Shown: in pieces, positions 15,782 through 20,695 of the stretch
Numbering within the stretch: position 1 is the first letter of the stretch
Layout of the letters: each line of letters begins with the position of its first letter
Source of the DNA: an uncultured Oscillibacter sp.
Lineage (GTDB): Bacteria > Bacillota > Clostridia > Oscillospirales > Oscillospiraceae
Direction: 5' to 3'
DNA: 20,695 nucleotides
NCBI GenBank assembly: GCA_900770295.1
Contig: CAAGJQ010000077.1
Coordinates: 1-20,695 of the forward strand
Translations under genes and position numbers: made by a program
The notes under the pieces: model-generated
What the model was told of the DNA's origin: nothing
What the model saw: the letters and a program-made list of their open reading frames with translations, nothing else
The model's database searches: none

Positions 15782-16012
15782 TGCGAAATCTCCTGTAATG
15801 GAGAGGGGGTTAAGCGATGGGAAGAAACAACATCCCTTTTGCCCAAGTGTTGCTGGGCTTCAGCCCTGCCGATTGTACCGACCATCTTTGTTGCGGATTG
15901 GTTCATAGCATGGTATGATGAACTCGATAAATCGGGATTTGTTGAAGTATTTAAAATGAGATTAGCTTCGAGAAAGTATTACTTTAAATTGGAGGCATTG
16001 AGGCATTTATGA
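15782..16012 (+). pseudogene. Probable broken small gene upstream of the lipoprotein
   Basis: This frame is open for 76 codons but has no good start. Its C-terminal half reads PIVPTIFVADWFIAWYDE and on to KYYFKLEALRHL, which looks coding, and its TGA overlaps the next gene's ATG as ATGA. A start with a good ribosome site (GAGAGGGGG before the ATG at 15817) opens a different frame, MGRNNIPFAQVLLGF, that stops after 33 codons at 15918. Skipping one base would join that start to the coding-like frame, giving a protein of roughly 60 residues with a hydrophobic middle. I read it as a frameshifted gene that was once translationally coupled to the lipoprotein. No family was recognised. The base composition is AT-richer than the neighbours. 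Confidence 0.4.
15891..15919 (+). promoter_or_regulatory. Candidate promoter for the lipoprotein gene
   Basis: TTGCGG (15891-15896), 17 bases, TATGAT (15914-15919). The hexamers are fair and the spacing is ideal. The lipoprotein start is about 90 bases downstream. In AT-richer DNA such matches arise by chance more easily. Confidence 0.35.
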
Positions 16013-16575
16013 AAAAGCTATTTGCATTTATTTTCGCTTTTTTTCTTTTCCTCTCTGGTTGCAGTAGTGCAGAAAGTTCATCGACTCCGCAATCAGAAAA
16101 TTCTCCGTCGCAAGTGGTTCTGCCGGAATTGGAAAAGACAGATTGGCTGGCAGTCAGTACAGATGCCGAAGTATTCAATCTCAACGGTAGTTTTGACAAT
16201 CCAAATTTTGAGTATGTCTTTAATCATACGGATACAGTTCCCTTAGACCAGCTCATTGCGTTTACCCTGGTGGCGGATGCGGCAAGCGAAGGAGCCTGTG
16301 AAGAATTGCGGAGTCGGTTTTTAGAGGCCCCCAATACTGTACTGGCCTATCTCGTACTCATGGGCGACCAAAAAGTTGACTTCTGGGATAATCCTCCCGC
16401 AGCCGAAGTTATCTGCCAGCATATCGCCTCCGCAGACGCCGCTTGGCATGATGGGTCAAAGGAATTTACTCAGGTGATAGAATCTTGCCGAGAAATCTAT
16501 CCCAGTGGACCTGTTGCGGAACTTCTGGATGTAATGGAAACTGAACACAAAGCCAGCATGGAACGAAATCATTAA
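16009..16575 (+). CDS. Lipoprotein of unknown function, AT-rich
   Basis: 188 residues. MKKLFAFIFAFFLFLSGC is a signal peptide with lipobox LSGC (Cys18), so it should be lipid-anchored outside the membrane. A Ser/Pro-rich linker (about 19-37) follows, then a soluble mostly helical domain rich in acidic residues, including DTVPLDQLIAFTLVADAASEGACEELRSR written here only in part: LDQLIAFTLVADAA. I do not recognise a family. The ATG at 16009 has TGAGG close upstream and overlaps the stop of the preceding broken frame (ATGA). Base composition and codon choice (TTT, AAT, GAA, TTG) differ sharply from the GC-rich genes on either side, which suggests recent transfer or a more weakly selected accessory gene. 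It has no recognisable partner other than the flanking fragments. Confidence 0.75.
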   Translation: MKKLFAFIFAFFLFLSGCSSAESSSTPQSENSPSQVVLPELEKTDWLAVSTDAEVFNLNGSFDNPNFEYVFNHTDTVPLDQLIAFTLVADAASEGACEELRSRFLEAPNTVLAYLVLMGDQKVDFWDNPPAAEVICQHIASADAAWHDGSKEFTQVIESCREIYPSGPVAELLDVMETEHKASMERNH

Positions 16576-16668
16576 CTTCCAGTTTATGAAGCAGCTCTAA
16601 GAGCGGGATAGCCCGTTTTGTTAGACGCAACATTGTACAAAGAACCCTATGTGACTGACAGGTACTGA
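16576..16668 (+). pseudogene. Coding-like remnant after the lipoprotein stop
   Basis: Continuing the lipoprotein frame past its TAA gives LPVYEAALRAG, an in-frame TAG at 16609-16611, then PVLLDATLYKEPYVTDRY and a TGA at 16666-16668. The two halves read like one protein segment split by a stop. They may be the tail of another lost gene or an ancestral extension. No family is named. Confidence is low because the stretch is only 30 codons. Confidence 0.25.
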
Positions 16669-16695
16669 ATATCAAGGCGAAAGACAAAAGAAGAA

Positions 16696-16724
16696 AAAAC
16701 TGCCGCCCGGCGGGCGGCAGTTTT
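16696..16724. terminator. Bidirectional terminator between the lipoprotein and recR
   Basis: AAAACTGCCGCCC (16696-16708) and GGGCGGCAGTTTT (16712-16724) form a perfect 13-base-pair stem with a GGC loop. On the minus strand it is followed by six T and serves recR; on the plus strand by TTTTGTTTGG. Confidence 0.92.
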
Positions 16725-16732
16725 GTTTGGCT

Positions 16733-17332
16733 TCAAATGTCTCTTCGCCCCTCCAGAGCCCGCATCAGCGTGGCGTCGTCGGCGAATTCCAGATGCCCGC
16801 CCACGGGGATGCCGTAGGCCAGCCGCGTGACCCGCACGTCGAAGGGCTTCAGCAGCCGGGCGATGTACATGGCGGTGGCCTCGCCCTCGGTGTCCGGATT
16901 GGTGGCCATGATGACCTCCTGCACGCCGCCCTTAGCCACCCGCTCCACCAGGGATTTGATGGAGAGGTCGTCAGGCCCCACGTGGTTCATGGGGGAGATG
17001 ACGCCGTGGAGCACGTGGTAGTGGCCGTTGTACTCCCGGCTGCGCTCGATAGCCGCTACGTCCCGGGGGTCCGCCACCACGCAGATGGTGGAGCCGTCCC
17101 GTTTGGGGGAGGAACAGATGGGGCACAGCCCGCCGGCGGTGAAGTTCTGGCACACCGGACAGCAGGTGACGGAGTGCTTGGCGTCCAGAATGGCGTCGGC
17201 AAACTCCTTGGCCTCCTCCTCCGGCAGGCCCAGGACGTAAAAGGCCAGCCGCTGGGCGGACTTGCCGCCGATGCCCGGCAGCCGGGCGAACTGTTCCACC
17301 AGTTTTTCGAGGGGGGCGGGGAAGAATTCCAT
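16733..17332 (-). CDS. recR: Recombination mediator RecR
   Basis: With RecO and RecF it loads RecA on gapped DNA during daughter-strand repair. The protein is 199 residues, the usual length. Seen: the helix-hairpin-helix LPGIGGKSAQRL (18-29), a four-cysteine zinc site (CCPVC at 57-61 and CPIC at 70-73), and the Toprim domain from about 80 with VVADPRD and TNPDTEGEATA (144-154). The ATG at 17332 has GAAGGAG about ten bases upstream. It is not next to dnaX and the YbaB/EbfC gene, its common partners; instead a PLP-enzyme gene lies upstream across 170 bases filled with hairpins. Its terminator follows directly. Confidence 0.96.
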   Translation of the reverse strand: MEFFPAPLEKLVEQFARLPGIGGKSAQRLAFYVLGLPEEEAKEFADAILDAKHSVTCCPVCQNFTAGGLCPICSSPKRDGSTICVVADPRDVAAIERSREYNGHYHVLHGVISPMNHVGPDDLSIKSLVERVAKGGVQEVIMATNPDTEGEATAMYIARLLKPFDVRVTRLAYGIPVGGHLEFADDATLMRALEGRRDI

Positions 17333-17349
17333 GCGTCGCTACTCCTTCA

Positions 17350-17374
17350 ATTTGTTTGCCAGCGGCAAACAAAT
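17350..17374 (-). repeat. Hairpin next to the recR ribosome site
   Basis: TTTGTTTGCC (17351-17360) and GGCAAACAAA (17364-17373) are perfect complements around a three-base loop, and one more A-T pair closes the base. On the minus strand the stem ends three bases before the recR GAAGGAG, so it could influence ribosome access. Its layout resembles the hairpin at 20655-20677. Confidence 0.6.
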
Positions 17375-17387
17375 AAATTTCAATCAT

Positions 17388-17414
17388 TTTTGGCAGGACA
17401 TGTGCCTGCCAAAA
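17388..17414. repeat. TTTTGGCAGG/CCTGCCAAAA hairpin upstream of recR
   Basis: Perfect ten-base-pair arms at 17388-17397 and 17405-17414 around ACATGTG. On both strands the stem ends in four T, but no longer T-run is present. It may be a repeated intergenic palindrome. Confidence 0.6.
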
Positions 17415-17426
17415 TACTTTGACCCA

Positions 17427-17466
17427 GCCGCCGGGGGCGGCGTTCACCAGTGACCGGCGTCACTGG
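17427..17466. repeat. Two adjacent GC hairpins upstream of recR
   Basis: GCCGCC/GGCGGC with a GGG loop (17427-17441) is followed by CCAGTGAC (17447-17454) and GTCACTGG (17459-17466) with a CGGC loop. The second shares the CACCAGTGAC...CACTGG core with the post-pgk hairpin at 834-863. Confidence 0.5.
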
Positions 17467-17480
17467 CGGCGGGGGGTTCT

Positions 17481-17504
17481 AAAGGGGGAGCCTGCTCCCC
17501 CTTT
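17481..17504 (-). terminator. Terminator of the PLP-enzyme gene
   Basis: AAAGGGGGAG (17481-17490) and CTCCCCCTTT (17495-17504) form a perfect stem around CCTG. On the minus strand it overlaps the TAA stop of the upstream gene and ends in TTT. The short T-run may allow some read-through into recR. Confidence 0.65.
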
Positions 17505-18474
17505 AACCTAAGTCCATGGCAAACAGCGCCGCAGCGCCGCCGGTGTGGACAAAGACGATGTTGTCCTCATCGCCGAAATAGCCCTCTTTCAGCAGCTTCA
17601 GCATGCCGGCCCAGGCCTTTCCGGTGTACACGGGGTCCAGCAGGATGCCCTCCATCCGGGCCAGTTCCTCAATGTAGGGAGTGTCCTCGGCGTTGGGGAT
17701 GGCGTAGCCCTGGCCCATGTGATAGACCATCTCAAAGTCATCCTGTTCCCGCTCGAAGGAGCACTCCAGAATGTCGGCCGCCTGGGCGGCCAGGTCGGGG
17801 ACGATCTCCTCGAAGGGGTCGTCGTCCACGCCCATGCCCGTGACCTTGACGCCGGGCTGGAACAGCTTGGCGCCCAGCAGCAGTCCGGCGGTGGTGCCGC
17901 CGGAGCCGGTGGCGGAGACGATGTGGCCGATGCGGATGCCCGCCGCCAGCGCCTGGACGGTGAACTCCCGGACGCCGTTCACATAGCCCACGGCGCCCAG
18001 GGGATTGGAGCCGCCCACGGGGATGTAATAGGACTTGTGCCCCTCCTTCGCCAGCTCCTCACCCACCCGGTGCATCTCGGCGTAGATGTCATCGTAGCTG
18101 TCGGTGTCCATGAAGCGGACGTCGGCGCCGTAGATGTCGTCCAGCACCAGGTTGCCCTTGTGCTCCGTGACGCCCCGCTTTTTCAGGATGAGGATGCACT
18201 TCATGCCCAGCCGCGCCGCGCAGGCGGCGGTCAGCATGGCGTGGTTGGACTGGGCGCCGCCGGTGGTGAACACCGTGTCGCAGCCCTGAGCCCTGGCGTC
18301 GGCCAGCAGGAACTCCAGCTTGCGGACCTTGTTGCCGCCCAGGGCCACGCCGCACATGTCGTCCCGCTTGATCCAGATGTTTTTGCCGTACTTGGCGCTG
18401 ATGTTCTCCAGCTTGTAGAAGGGTGTGGGGAACACGCCCAGGGAGACCCGGGGCAGATCATTGATGTTTTTCAT
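17503..18474 (-). CDS. D-cysteine desulfhydrase / ACC deaminase family PLP enzyme
   Basis: 323 residues, fold-type II PLP enzyme, cytosolic. The PLP Lys is Lys49 in GGNKVRKLE; GGAQSNHA (72-79) and the phosphate-cradling TGSGGTTAG (189-197) are intact, and HTGGAAAL is near the C-terminus. The family includes D-cysteine desulfhydrase (D-cysteine to pyruvate, sulfide and ammonia), ACC deaminase and the L-cysteate sulfo-lyase CuyA; the exact substrate cannot be fixed from motifs alone. D-cysteine desulfhydrase is favoured here because that is the usual assignment in gut Clostridia. The ATG at 18474 has GAGAGG nine bases upstream and lies five bases after the rpe stop, so the two genes are one operon. 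Its terminator overlaps the stop codon. Confidence 0.85.
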   Translation of the reverse strand: MKNINDLPRVSLGVFPTPFYKLENISAKYGKNIWIKRDDMCGVALGGNKVRKLEFLLADARAQGCDTVFTTGGAQSNHAMLTAACAARLGMKCILILKKRGVTEHKGNLVLDDIYGADVRFMDTDSYDDIYAEMHRVGEELAKEGHKSYYIPVGGSNPLGAVGYVNGVREFTVQALAAGIRIGHIVSATGSGGTTAGLLLGAKLFQPGVKVTGMGVDDDPFEEIVPDLAAQAADILECSFEREQDDFEMVYHMGQGYAIPNAEDTPYIEELARMEGILLDPVYTGKAWAGMLKLLKEGYFGDEDNIVFVHTGGAAALFAMDLG

Positions 18475-18479
18475 AGCTG

Positions 18480-19124
18480 TCAGCCTCTCAGTTCCGCAAT
18501 GCGGGCGGGGATGTCGGGGGCCTTGTACACGGCGCTGCCGGCCACCAGCACGTTGGCGCCGGCCTCAATGCAGGTTTTGCAGGTGTCGGGGGCCACGCCG
18601 CCGTCCACTTCCAGCTCGCAGGCGGGATTTTTTTCGTCGATCAGTTTGCGCAGGGCCGTCACCTTGGGCATCATGTCCGCCATGAACTTCTGACCGCCGA
18701 AGCCCGGCTCCACGGTCATCACCAGGATCAGCTCCACCTTCTCCAGGAAGGGCAGCGCCGCCTCGGCGGGGGTCTTGGGCTTCAGGACGATGCCGGCCTT
18801 CTTGCCCCTGGCGTGAATTTTGTCAATGGCGGCGTGGATGTTCTCCTCCGTGTCGGACTCCACATGGACCGTCACCAGGTCGGCGCCGGCGTCGCAGAAC
18901 TGCTCCACATACCGGACCGGCTCCACGATCATCAGGTGGACGTCCAGGAACATATCCGTCACCTTGCGGATGGACTGCACCACGGGGATGCCGATGGAGA
19001 TGTTGGGCACGAACACGCCGTCCATCACGTCCACATGGACGTAGTCGGCGGTGGAGATCCGGTGGATATCCCGCTCCAGATTGGCAAAATCGGCGGAGAG
19101 GATGGAAGGTGCGATTTTGATCAT
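18480..19124 (-). CDS. rpe: Ribulose-phosphate 3-epimerase
   Basis: Interconverts ribulose 5-phosphate and xylulose 5-phosphate in the pentose phosphate pathway. 214 residues, a TIM barrel of normal size. Seen: APSILSADF with Ser8, the metal-site His30 and Asp32 in HVDVMDG, His63 in DVHLMI, the phosphate loop VEPGFGGQKF (138-147), and Asp174 in EVDGG. A longer frame reaches 19211, but the ATG at 19124 has AGAGGGG close upstream and begins the family's IKIAPSILS. It is followed after five bases by the PLP-enzyme gene. It is preceded by a GC-rich leader of about 215 bases. Confidence 0.96.
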   Translation of the reverse strand: MIKIAPSILSADFANLERDIHRISTADYVHVDVMDGVFVPNISIGIPVVQSIRKVTDMFLDVHLMIVEPVRYVEQFCDAGADLVTVHVESDTEENIHAAIDKIHARGKKAGIVLKPKTPAEAALPFLEKVELILVMTVEPGFGGQKFMADMMPKVTALRKLIDEKNPACELEVDGGVAPDTCKTCIEAGANVLVAGSAVYKAPDIPARIAELRG

Positions 19125-19346
19125 GGAAAACCCCTCTTTTCTCTTGATTTGGCGGCGGCGGACCATGGACGGGCTGTACAGGCTCCGTGGCGGCGGAGAA
19201 CGGCGCGGCATAGGATGGTGCGAGCGGCCCGGTCGCCCCCGGTCAGCAGTACCGCGCAGCGTCCGCCCCCTGGAGAGGCGCCGCCGCTTTTTTGAATAGG
19301 GAGCCGGCGGGAAAGCCCGCCGGCTCCTCCCTTTTGCGCTGCCAAC
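19125..19346 (-). promoter_or_regulatory. Long structured 5' leader of rpe
   Basis: Between the candidate promoter and the rpe ATG lie about 220 GC-rich bases. They hold the 12-base-pair hairpin at 19300-19327 near the 5' end and an A-rich break, then a highly GC-rich stretch. No known riboswitch core (TPP, SAM, cobalamin or glycine type) and no convincing leader peptide was found. The overlapping minus-strand frames look like composition shadows. Confidence 0.4.
19300..19327. repeat. Strong hairpin in the rpe leader region
   Basis: GGAGCCGGCGGG (19300-19311) and CCCGCCGGCTCC (19316-19327) pair perfectly around AAAG. The plus strand continues TCCCTTTTG and the minus strand CTATTCAAAAAAG, so neither side has a good T-tract. 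On the minus strand it falls about 13 bases after the expected transcription start. Confidence 0.65.
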
Positions 19347-19375
19347 AGTTTACCAAACTCCCGTGTCAAAAGCAA
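19347..19375 (-). promoter_or_regulatory. Candidate promoter of rpe
   Basis: On the minus strand TTGCTT (19370-19375), 17 bases, and TAAACT (19347-19352) with a TGn extension (TGGTAAACT). Transcription would start near 19340, giving the long rpe leader. Confidence 0.55.
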
Positions 19376-19412
19376 CGGAGGGCCTAAATTTTTCTCCTGT
19401 TGCAAAAACGAC

Positions 19413-19440
19413 TTTACATATCAGAATATTAAGATATTCT
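19413..19440 (+). promoter_or_regulatory. Promoter of the arsR-flavoprotein operon
   Basis: TTTACA (19413-19418), a 16-base spacer and TATTCT (19435-19440). The GTG start follows at 19469. The whole region from the -35 end through the -10 is covered by the palindromic operator. Confidence 0.6.
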
Positions 19441-19445
19441 AATAT
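19418..19445. promoter_or_regulatory. 12-4-12 palindromic operator, probable ArsR-family site
   Basis: ATATCAGAATAT (19418-19429), spacer TAAG and ATATTCTAATAT (19434-19445) are complementary at 11 of 12 positions. AT-rich palindromes of this size over the promoter are typical ArsR/SmtB operators. The adjacent downstream gene is an ArsR-type repressor, so autoregulation is likely. Confidence 0.8.
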
Positions 19446-19468
19446 TAAAAAGAAAAGGCGGTGGGACT

Positions 19469-19768
19469 GTGGAAAAACGCATAGACTATGAGGAGCGGGC
19501 GGCCCTGCTGAAGGCGTTGTCTCATCCCATGCGGCTGCGGATCGTCCACAGCCTGTTGACCACGGGATGCCACAATGTGAGCTGTATGGAAAAGAGCACA
19601 GGTGTGTCTCAGTCCTGCATTTCCCAGCATTTGCAGAAGCTGCGGGCGGCGGGAGCCGTCACAGCGGAGCGGTCCGGGAACGAGATCTACTACCGCGCGG
19701 CGTCAAAAGAGGTGGCCACCTTGGTGGCGGCGCTGATGGGAGAGGAGGCGGACAGCTATGTCCTATGA
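19469..19768 (+). CDS. ArsR/SmtB-family winged-helix repressor
   Basis: 99 residues. Core features are ALLKALSHPMRLRIVHSLL (12-30), the helix-turn-helix VSQSCISQHLQKLRAAGAV (46-64) and the beta-wing TAERSGNEIYYRA (65-77). Three cysteines, Cys34, Cys39 and Cys50, lie around helices 3 and 4, where ArsR and CadC carry the ELCVCDL metal site; Cys39 aligns with the second Cys of that motif. This could be a metal(loid), thiol or persulfide sensor; the sequence does not decide. The start is GTG at 19469 with AAGGCGG upstream; no ATG is available in the right place. It overlaps the next gene by 11 bases, so the two are translationally coupled. The operator at 19418-19445 suggests it represses its own operon. 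Confidence 0.88.
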   Translation: MEKRIDYEERAALLKALSHPMRLRIVHSLLTTGCHNVSCMEKSTGVSQSCISQHLQKLRAAGAVTAERSGNEIYYRAASKEVATLVAALMGEEADSYVL

Positions 19769-20579
19769 GGTGCTGGTGATCGGCGGCGGCCCGGCGGGGC
19801 TCTCCGCGGCGCTGAATGTCCGGGCCAGAGGGCGGAGCGTGCTGGTGGTCTCCAATCCGCTGGAGGAAAATCCCCTCTGGCGCGCGGAAAAAGTGGACAA
19901 CTATCTGGGAATGCCCGGCATGTCCGGCGCCCGGTTGCTGACGGAGATGCGCCGCCACGCGGAGGAGGCCGGTGTGGAGTTCCGCACGGGAAAGGCGCTC
20001 AGCGCCATGCGGATGGGCGAGAGCTGGTATGTGAGCATCGGCAGCGACATGGAGAGCGCCCGGGCGCTGGTGCTGGCGGCGGGCGTGGCCCGGGGGAAGA
20101 AATTTCCCGGCGAGGCGGAGTTCCTGGGGCGGGGCGTCAGCTACTGCGCCACCTGCGACGGGATGCTCTACCGGGGCAAATCCGTGGCGGTGCTGGGTTA
20201 CAGCGACACCGCCCGGGGCGAGGCGGACTTCCTGCGGAGCATCGGCTGCTCCGTCACCTATTTTGACCGGCCCAGAGCCTGCGTGATCAACGGAGAGAAT
20301 CAGGTGGAGACCCTGACCTGCGACGGCGAGACGATGCGGGTGGACGGCGTGTTTCTCCTGCGGCCCACCATGGCCCCCACGGACCTGTTCCCAGGGCTGG
20401 AGACGGAGAACGGCTACGTGACCGTGAACCGGAAAATGGCCACCAACCTGCCGGGCCTGTTCGCGGCGGGAGACTGCACCGGCGGACCGCTTCAGGTGTC
20501 CAAGGCCGCCGGAGAGGGCCTGGTGGCCGGACAGAGCGCCGCGGCCTGGGCGGCGGAGCAGAGCCGGAAAAGCAAGTGA
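19758..20579 (+). CDS. Thioredoxin-reductase-like FAD flavoprotein with shortened pyridine-nucleotide domain
   Basis: 273 residues; TrxB is usually 305-320. The FAD-binding VIGGGPAGLSAAL (7-19), the redox pair CATC (Cys130, Cys133 in SYCATCDG) and the C-terminal FAD motif LFAAGDCTGG (234-243) are all present, so it should exchange disulfides. The central NAD(P)H domain is about 40 residues shorter. Its GGGDSA-type loop reads GYSDTA (147-152), and the HRR motif for the NADPH 2'-phosphate is missing (FDRPRA instead). The electron donor may therefore be NADH, another carrier such as ferredoxin, or unknown. The ATG at 19758 overlaps the ArsR gene by 11 bases. A terminator follows directly, so the operon seems to be just these two genes. 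Confidence 0.85.
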   Translation: MSYEVLVIGGGPAGLSAALNVRARGRSVLVVSNPLEENPLWRAEKVDNYLGMPGMSGARLLTEMRRHAEEAGVEFRTGKALSAMRMGESWYVSIGSDMESARALVLAAGVARGKKFPGEAEFLGRGVSYCATCDGMLYRGKSVAVLGYSDTARGEADFLRSIGCSVTYFDRPRACVINGENQVETLTCDGETMRVDGVFLLRPTMAPTDLFPGLETENGYVTVNRKMATNLPGLFAAGDCTGGPLQVSKAAGEGLVAGQSAAAWAAEQSRKSK

Positions 20580-20583
20580 TACT

Positions 20584-20695
20584 AGACTTCATTAAAAAGT
20601 AGACTTTGTCTACTTTTTATAGCGCCGAAGACGCGTTGAAGTCTTATGAGACGGCATTTGTGCCTCTGGCACAAATGGGCGACGCGCTCAGCGGC
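20584..20695. repeat. Nested palindromic element at the window end, incomplete
   Basis: After the enclosed terminator comes a perfect hairpin, CATTTGTGCC (20655-20664), TCT, GGCACAAATG (20668-20677). The sequences beside it (GCCGAAGACGCGTTG and, inverted, GCCGCTGAGCGCGTCG) are loosely complementary, suggesting a larger stem. This looks like an intergenic palindromic repeat, but the window ends before its boundary and no full second copy is present. Confidence 0.4.
20594..20618 (+). terminator. Terminator of the arsR-flavoprotein operon
   Basis: AAAAAGTAGA (20594-20603) pairs with TCTACTTTTT (20609-20618) around CTTTG, with the T-run inside the right arm. It lies 15 bases past the stop codon. 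An outer inverted repeat, AGACTTCA (20584-20591) and TGAAGTCT (20637-20644), encloses it. Confidence 0.75.

Noticed and set aside
16466..16687. A 73-codon minus-strand frame opposite the lipoprotein end
   Set aside because: No ribosome site or family, and it would run convergent with the lipoprotein tail; likely chance in AT-richer DNA.
19125..19405. Minus-strand frames upstream of rpe (N-terminal extension and a 94-codon frame)
   Set aside because: No domain-like pattern, and the ribosome site and family start support the ATG at 19124; better read as leader.
1..20695. CRISPR arrays, tRNA or rRNA genes, IS ends
   Set aside because: Reading all gaps on both strands gave no regularly spaced repeats, no cloverleaf with a T-loop GTTCRA core, and no transposase or matched terminal repeats with target duplication.

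Overview
The window looks like the chromosome of a high-GC Clostridia member, most like the Oscillospiraceae (Oscillibacter/Flavonifractor/Dysosmobacter type). This is an inference from several things seen together: GC-rich coding sequence with strong AGGAGG-type ribosome sites, the Firmicute order glmU-prs-pth-mfd, an SLH-anchored cell-surface protein, a small clostridial ferredoxin, and a thiolase gene preceded by Rex-like operators as in butyrate-forming fermenters. No phage, IS, CRISPR array, tRNA or rRNA was found.

Layout. 1-2628, minus strand: trmL (tRNA wobble methyltransferase), pgk and a 3'-truncated tpiA. trmL and tpiA each have a good sigma-A promoter, and a hairpin lies after pgk. 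2960-10536, plus strand: a GlmU homologue whose uridyltransferase half is shortened and lacks its signature, then prs, pth, mfd and a PrsA/SurA-like lipoprotein without the parvulin histidines. This is a cell-wall precursor, PRPP, translation and repair housekeeping run. 10588-12137: an acetyl-CoA acetyltransferase (thiolase) with a consensus promoter, three Rex-like sites and a strong terminator. 12138-12405: a very stable hairpin and a convergent one-cluster ferredoxin. 12648-15716: a 1022-residue secreted phosphodiester glycosidase-like (NAGPA) protein with three C-terminal SLH repeats. 15762-16690: a visibly AT-richer insert holding one intact lipoprotein of unknown function flanked by what look like broken reading frames. 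16733-19124, minus strand: rpe, a D-cysteine desulfhydrase-family PLP enzyme, five consecutive hairpins, then recR. 19418-20579, plus strand: an ArsR-type repressor with a clear 12-4-12 operator over its promoter, overlapping a shortened thioredoxin-reductase-like flavoprotein, then a terminator and a palindromic element cut by the window end.

How it fits together. Most genes are core metabolism: lower glycolysis, the pentose phosphate route and PRPP, acetyl-CoA condensation, ferredoxin, DNA repair and tRNA maintenance. The regulatory signals are the more interesting part: probable NADH-responsive control of thiolase, a self-contained ArsR/flavoprotein redox cassette, a long structured rpe leader, and a possible alternative-hairpin leader before the PrsA-like gene. 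I do not see convincing evidence for a wholly new multi-gene system. The strongest candidates for unexpected biology are the degenerate GlmU, the ArsR-flavoprotein pair and the AT-rich lipoprotein insert.
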